Source of the DNA: Dethiosulfovibrio sp.
GTDB lineage: Bacteria; Synergistota; Synergistia; Synergistales; Dethiosulfovibrionaceae
Assembly (NCBI GenBank): GCA_028709985.1
Contig: JAQUTB010000088.1
Location: forward strand, 1 to 6,957
Reading direction: 5' to 3'
Length of the DNA: 6,957 nucleotides
Positions 6,343 through 6,957 of this stretch are shown one piece after another. Made by a program: the position numbers and the translations under genes. Each line of letters starts with the position of its first letter. Position 1 is the first letter of the stretch. Below the pieces are notes generated by a model. That model saw nothing but the letters and a program-made list of their open reading frames with translations. It did no database searches and was not told where the DNA came from.

Positions 6343-6957
6343 TTATTGCCTTAACATATCTGGCCAGATCGGTAACCAGCCTCGATAAGAGATCATACCA
6401 AAATCTGCGATGATTGATAACATGTTTTTGCTAGGATAGCCGGAAGAATATACAGTATCCGGATAAAATATCTTGATAACAAAGCTTTTTGTTTTTATGC
6501 TATTTAAGTTTCTGTCCGAAAGGCTGTCAGAATAGTAAACGTTTCCTCCGGTGTTTTCAACCACCGAGATGAGAAAATCCGAGGGAATTTTTGAGGCCCA
6601 TGCGGACAAAGAGACTCCATTCATGATACAAAAATTGTAAATCCATTGATAGTCGTCTTTATTAAGATTCAGCTCACTATCCAACACAATCTGAGACAGA
6701 TAATCGGTCTTTTCCCATATCGCTCTAACAGCCTCTTCTATGCCCTTGCCGTCCTCTACCGAGGCCCACAGGTCGCCTTGATATCTATACCTGTTCAAAG
6801 GCGATAGAATAGCCCCATCGATGCCCCGACCCTCGGTCTCGGCTATACGACCGCCCTTCATCGAATCCTGCCACACCGACGACAAGACCCCTCTTTGCGA
6901 GGAGATGTACCCCCTGAATGGAGAGGATAAATTGATTGATACCTCCACAGCCTGACC
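6343..6957 (-). CDS. Unrecognised protein, 3' part only; possible von Willebrand A-like fold
   Basis: The frame is open to the right edge (205 codons, beginning GQAVEVSINL). The first in-frame start-like codon, GTG at 6948, has only a weak upstream CAGG, so the gene most likely begins outside the window. I do not recognise the family. Its predicted pattern alternates strands and helices: GIEEAVRAIW helix, SQIVLDSE strand, DDYQWIYNFC helix, VSLSAWA strand, FLISVVENTGG then NVYYS, and SFVIKIFYP. The TGG-x-x-YY segment after a helix resembles the second half of vWA domains; this is weak inference. No signal peptide or transmembrane helix is visible in this part. Bases 6361-6720 are about 38% GC against about 57% for 6721-6900 in the same frame. 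The stop is 23 bases before mcmA with no terminator between, so read-through is possible. Confidence 0.6.
   Translation of the reverse strand, partial: GQAVEVSINLSSPFRGYISSQRGVLSSVWQDSMKGGRIAETEGRGIDGAILSPLNRYRYQGDLWASVEDGKGIEEAVRAIWEKTDYLSQIVLDSELNLNKDDYQWIYNFCIMNGVSLSAWASKIPSDFLISVVENTGGNVYYSDSLSDRNLNSIKTKSFVIKIFYPDTVYSSGYPSKNMLSIIADFGMISYRGWLPIWPDMLRQ
6392..6420 (-). promoter_or_regulatory. Candidate sigma-70 promoter for the mcmA operon
   Basis: TTATCA (6415-6420) is followed by a 17-base spacer and TATGAT (6392-6397), with TGG directly before it giving an extended -10 (TGnTATGAT). The -10 matches five of six consensus bases and the -35 four of six. Transcription would start near 6385, about 65 bases before mcmA. 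It lies inside the 3' end of the upstream gene. It is the best promoter match I found ahead of mcmA, but matches of this quality occur by chance in AT-rich DNA. Confidence 0.35.
6502..6530 (-). promoter_or_regulatory. Second, weaker candidate promoter within the upstream gene
   Basis: CTGACA (6525-6530, five of six matches) is separated by 17 bases from TTAAAT (6502-6507, four of six). It would give a leader of about 175 bases before mcmA. It is less convincing than the site at 6392-6420. Confidence 0.2.

Overview
The window is one strand of a catabolic operon, read right to left on the minus strand. It encodes conversion of succinyl-CoA to propionyl-CoA, with the decarboxylation energy stored as a sodium gradient. 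From 5' to 3' on the minus strand it holds: the 3' part of an unrecognised gene (6957-6343), the catalytic subunit of a split B12-dependent methylmalonyl-CoA mutase (6319-4637), its separate cobalamin-binding subunit (4607-4194), the mutase GTPase chaperone MeaB (4186-3233), and a complete front of a biotin-dependent Na+-pumping methylmalonyl-CoA decarboxylase. The decarboxylase genes are carboxyltransferase mmdA (3220-1661), small membrane anchor mmdD (1645-1244), biotin carrier mmdC (1210-812) and membrane pump mmdB (795 to the left edge, cut).

The genes work as a chain. The mutase (McmA+McmB, protected or reloaded with adenosylcobalamin by MeaB) isomerises succinyl-CoA and (R)-methylmalonyl-CoA. 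MmdA then moves the carboxyl group to biotin on MmdC. MmdB, anchored with MmdD, decarboxylates carboxybiotin and exports Na+. The epimerase normally needed between the two halves is not in the window. All gaps between genes are 7-33 bases, so one transcript is likely. No intrinsic terminator, tRNA, rRNA, riboswitch, CRISPR array or mobile element was seen, and there is no gene-free stretch over about 33 bases.

The gene set suggests an anaerobic, amino-acid or organic-acid fermenting bacterium. GC is in the mid 50s (hand counts on sample lines), and a split mutase with mmdADCB fits a Synergistota member of the Dethiosulfovibrio type. Propionigenium, Veillonella or Pelotomaculum relatives are alternatives. 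This is an inference from gene content and protein style, not a measured match.

The enzymes themselves are ordinary. The parts that merit a second look are the upstream unknown gene, whose 3' half is sharply AT-rich and carries promoter-like sequences; a run of small inverted repeats sitting on the stop codons of four of the genes; and a stem with the mcmB stop codon as its loop that lies exactly between the best ribosome-binding sequence and the start of meaB.
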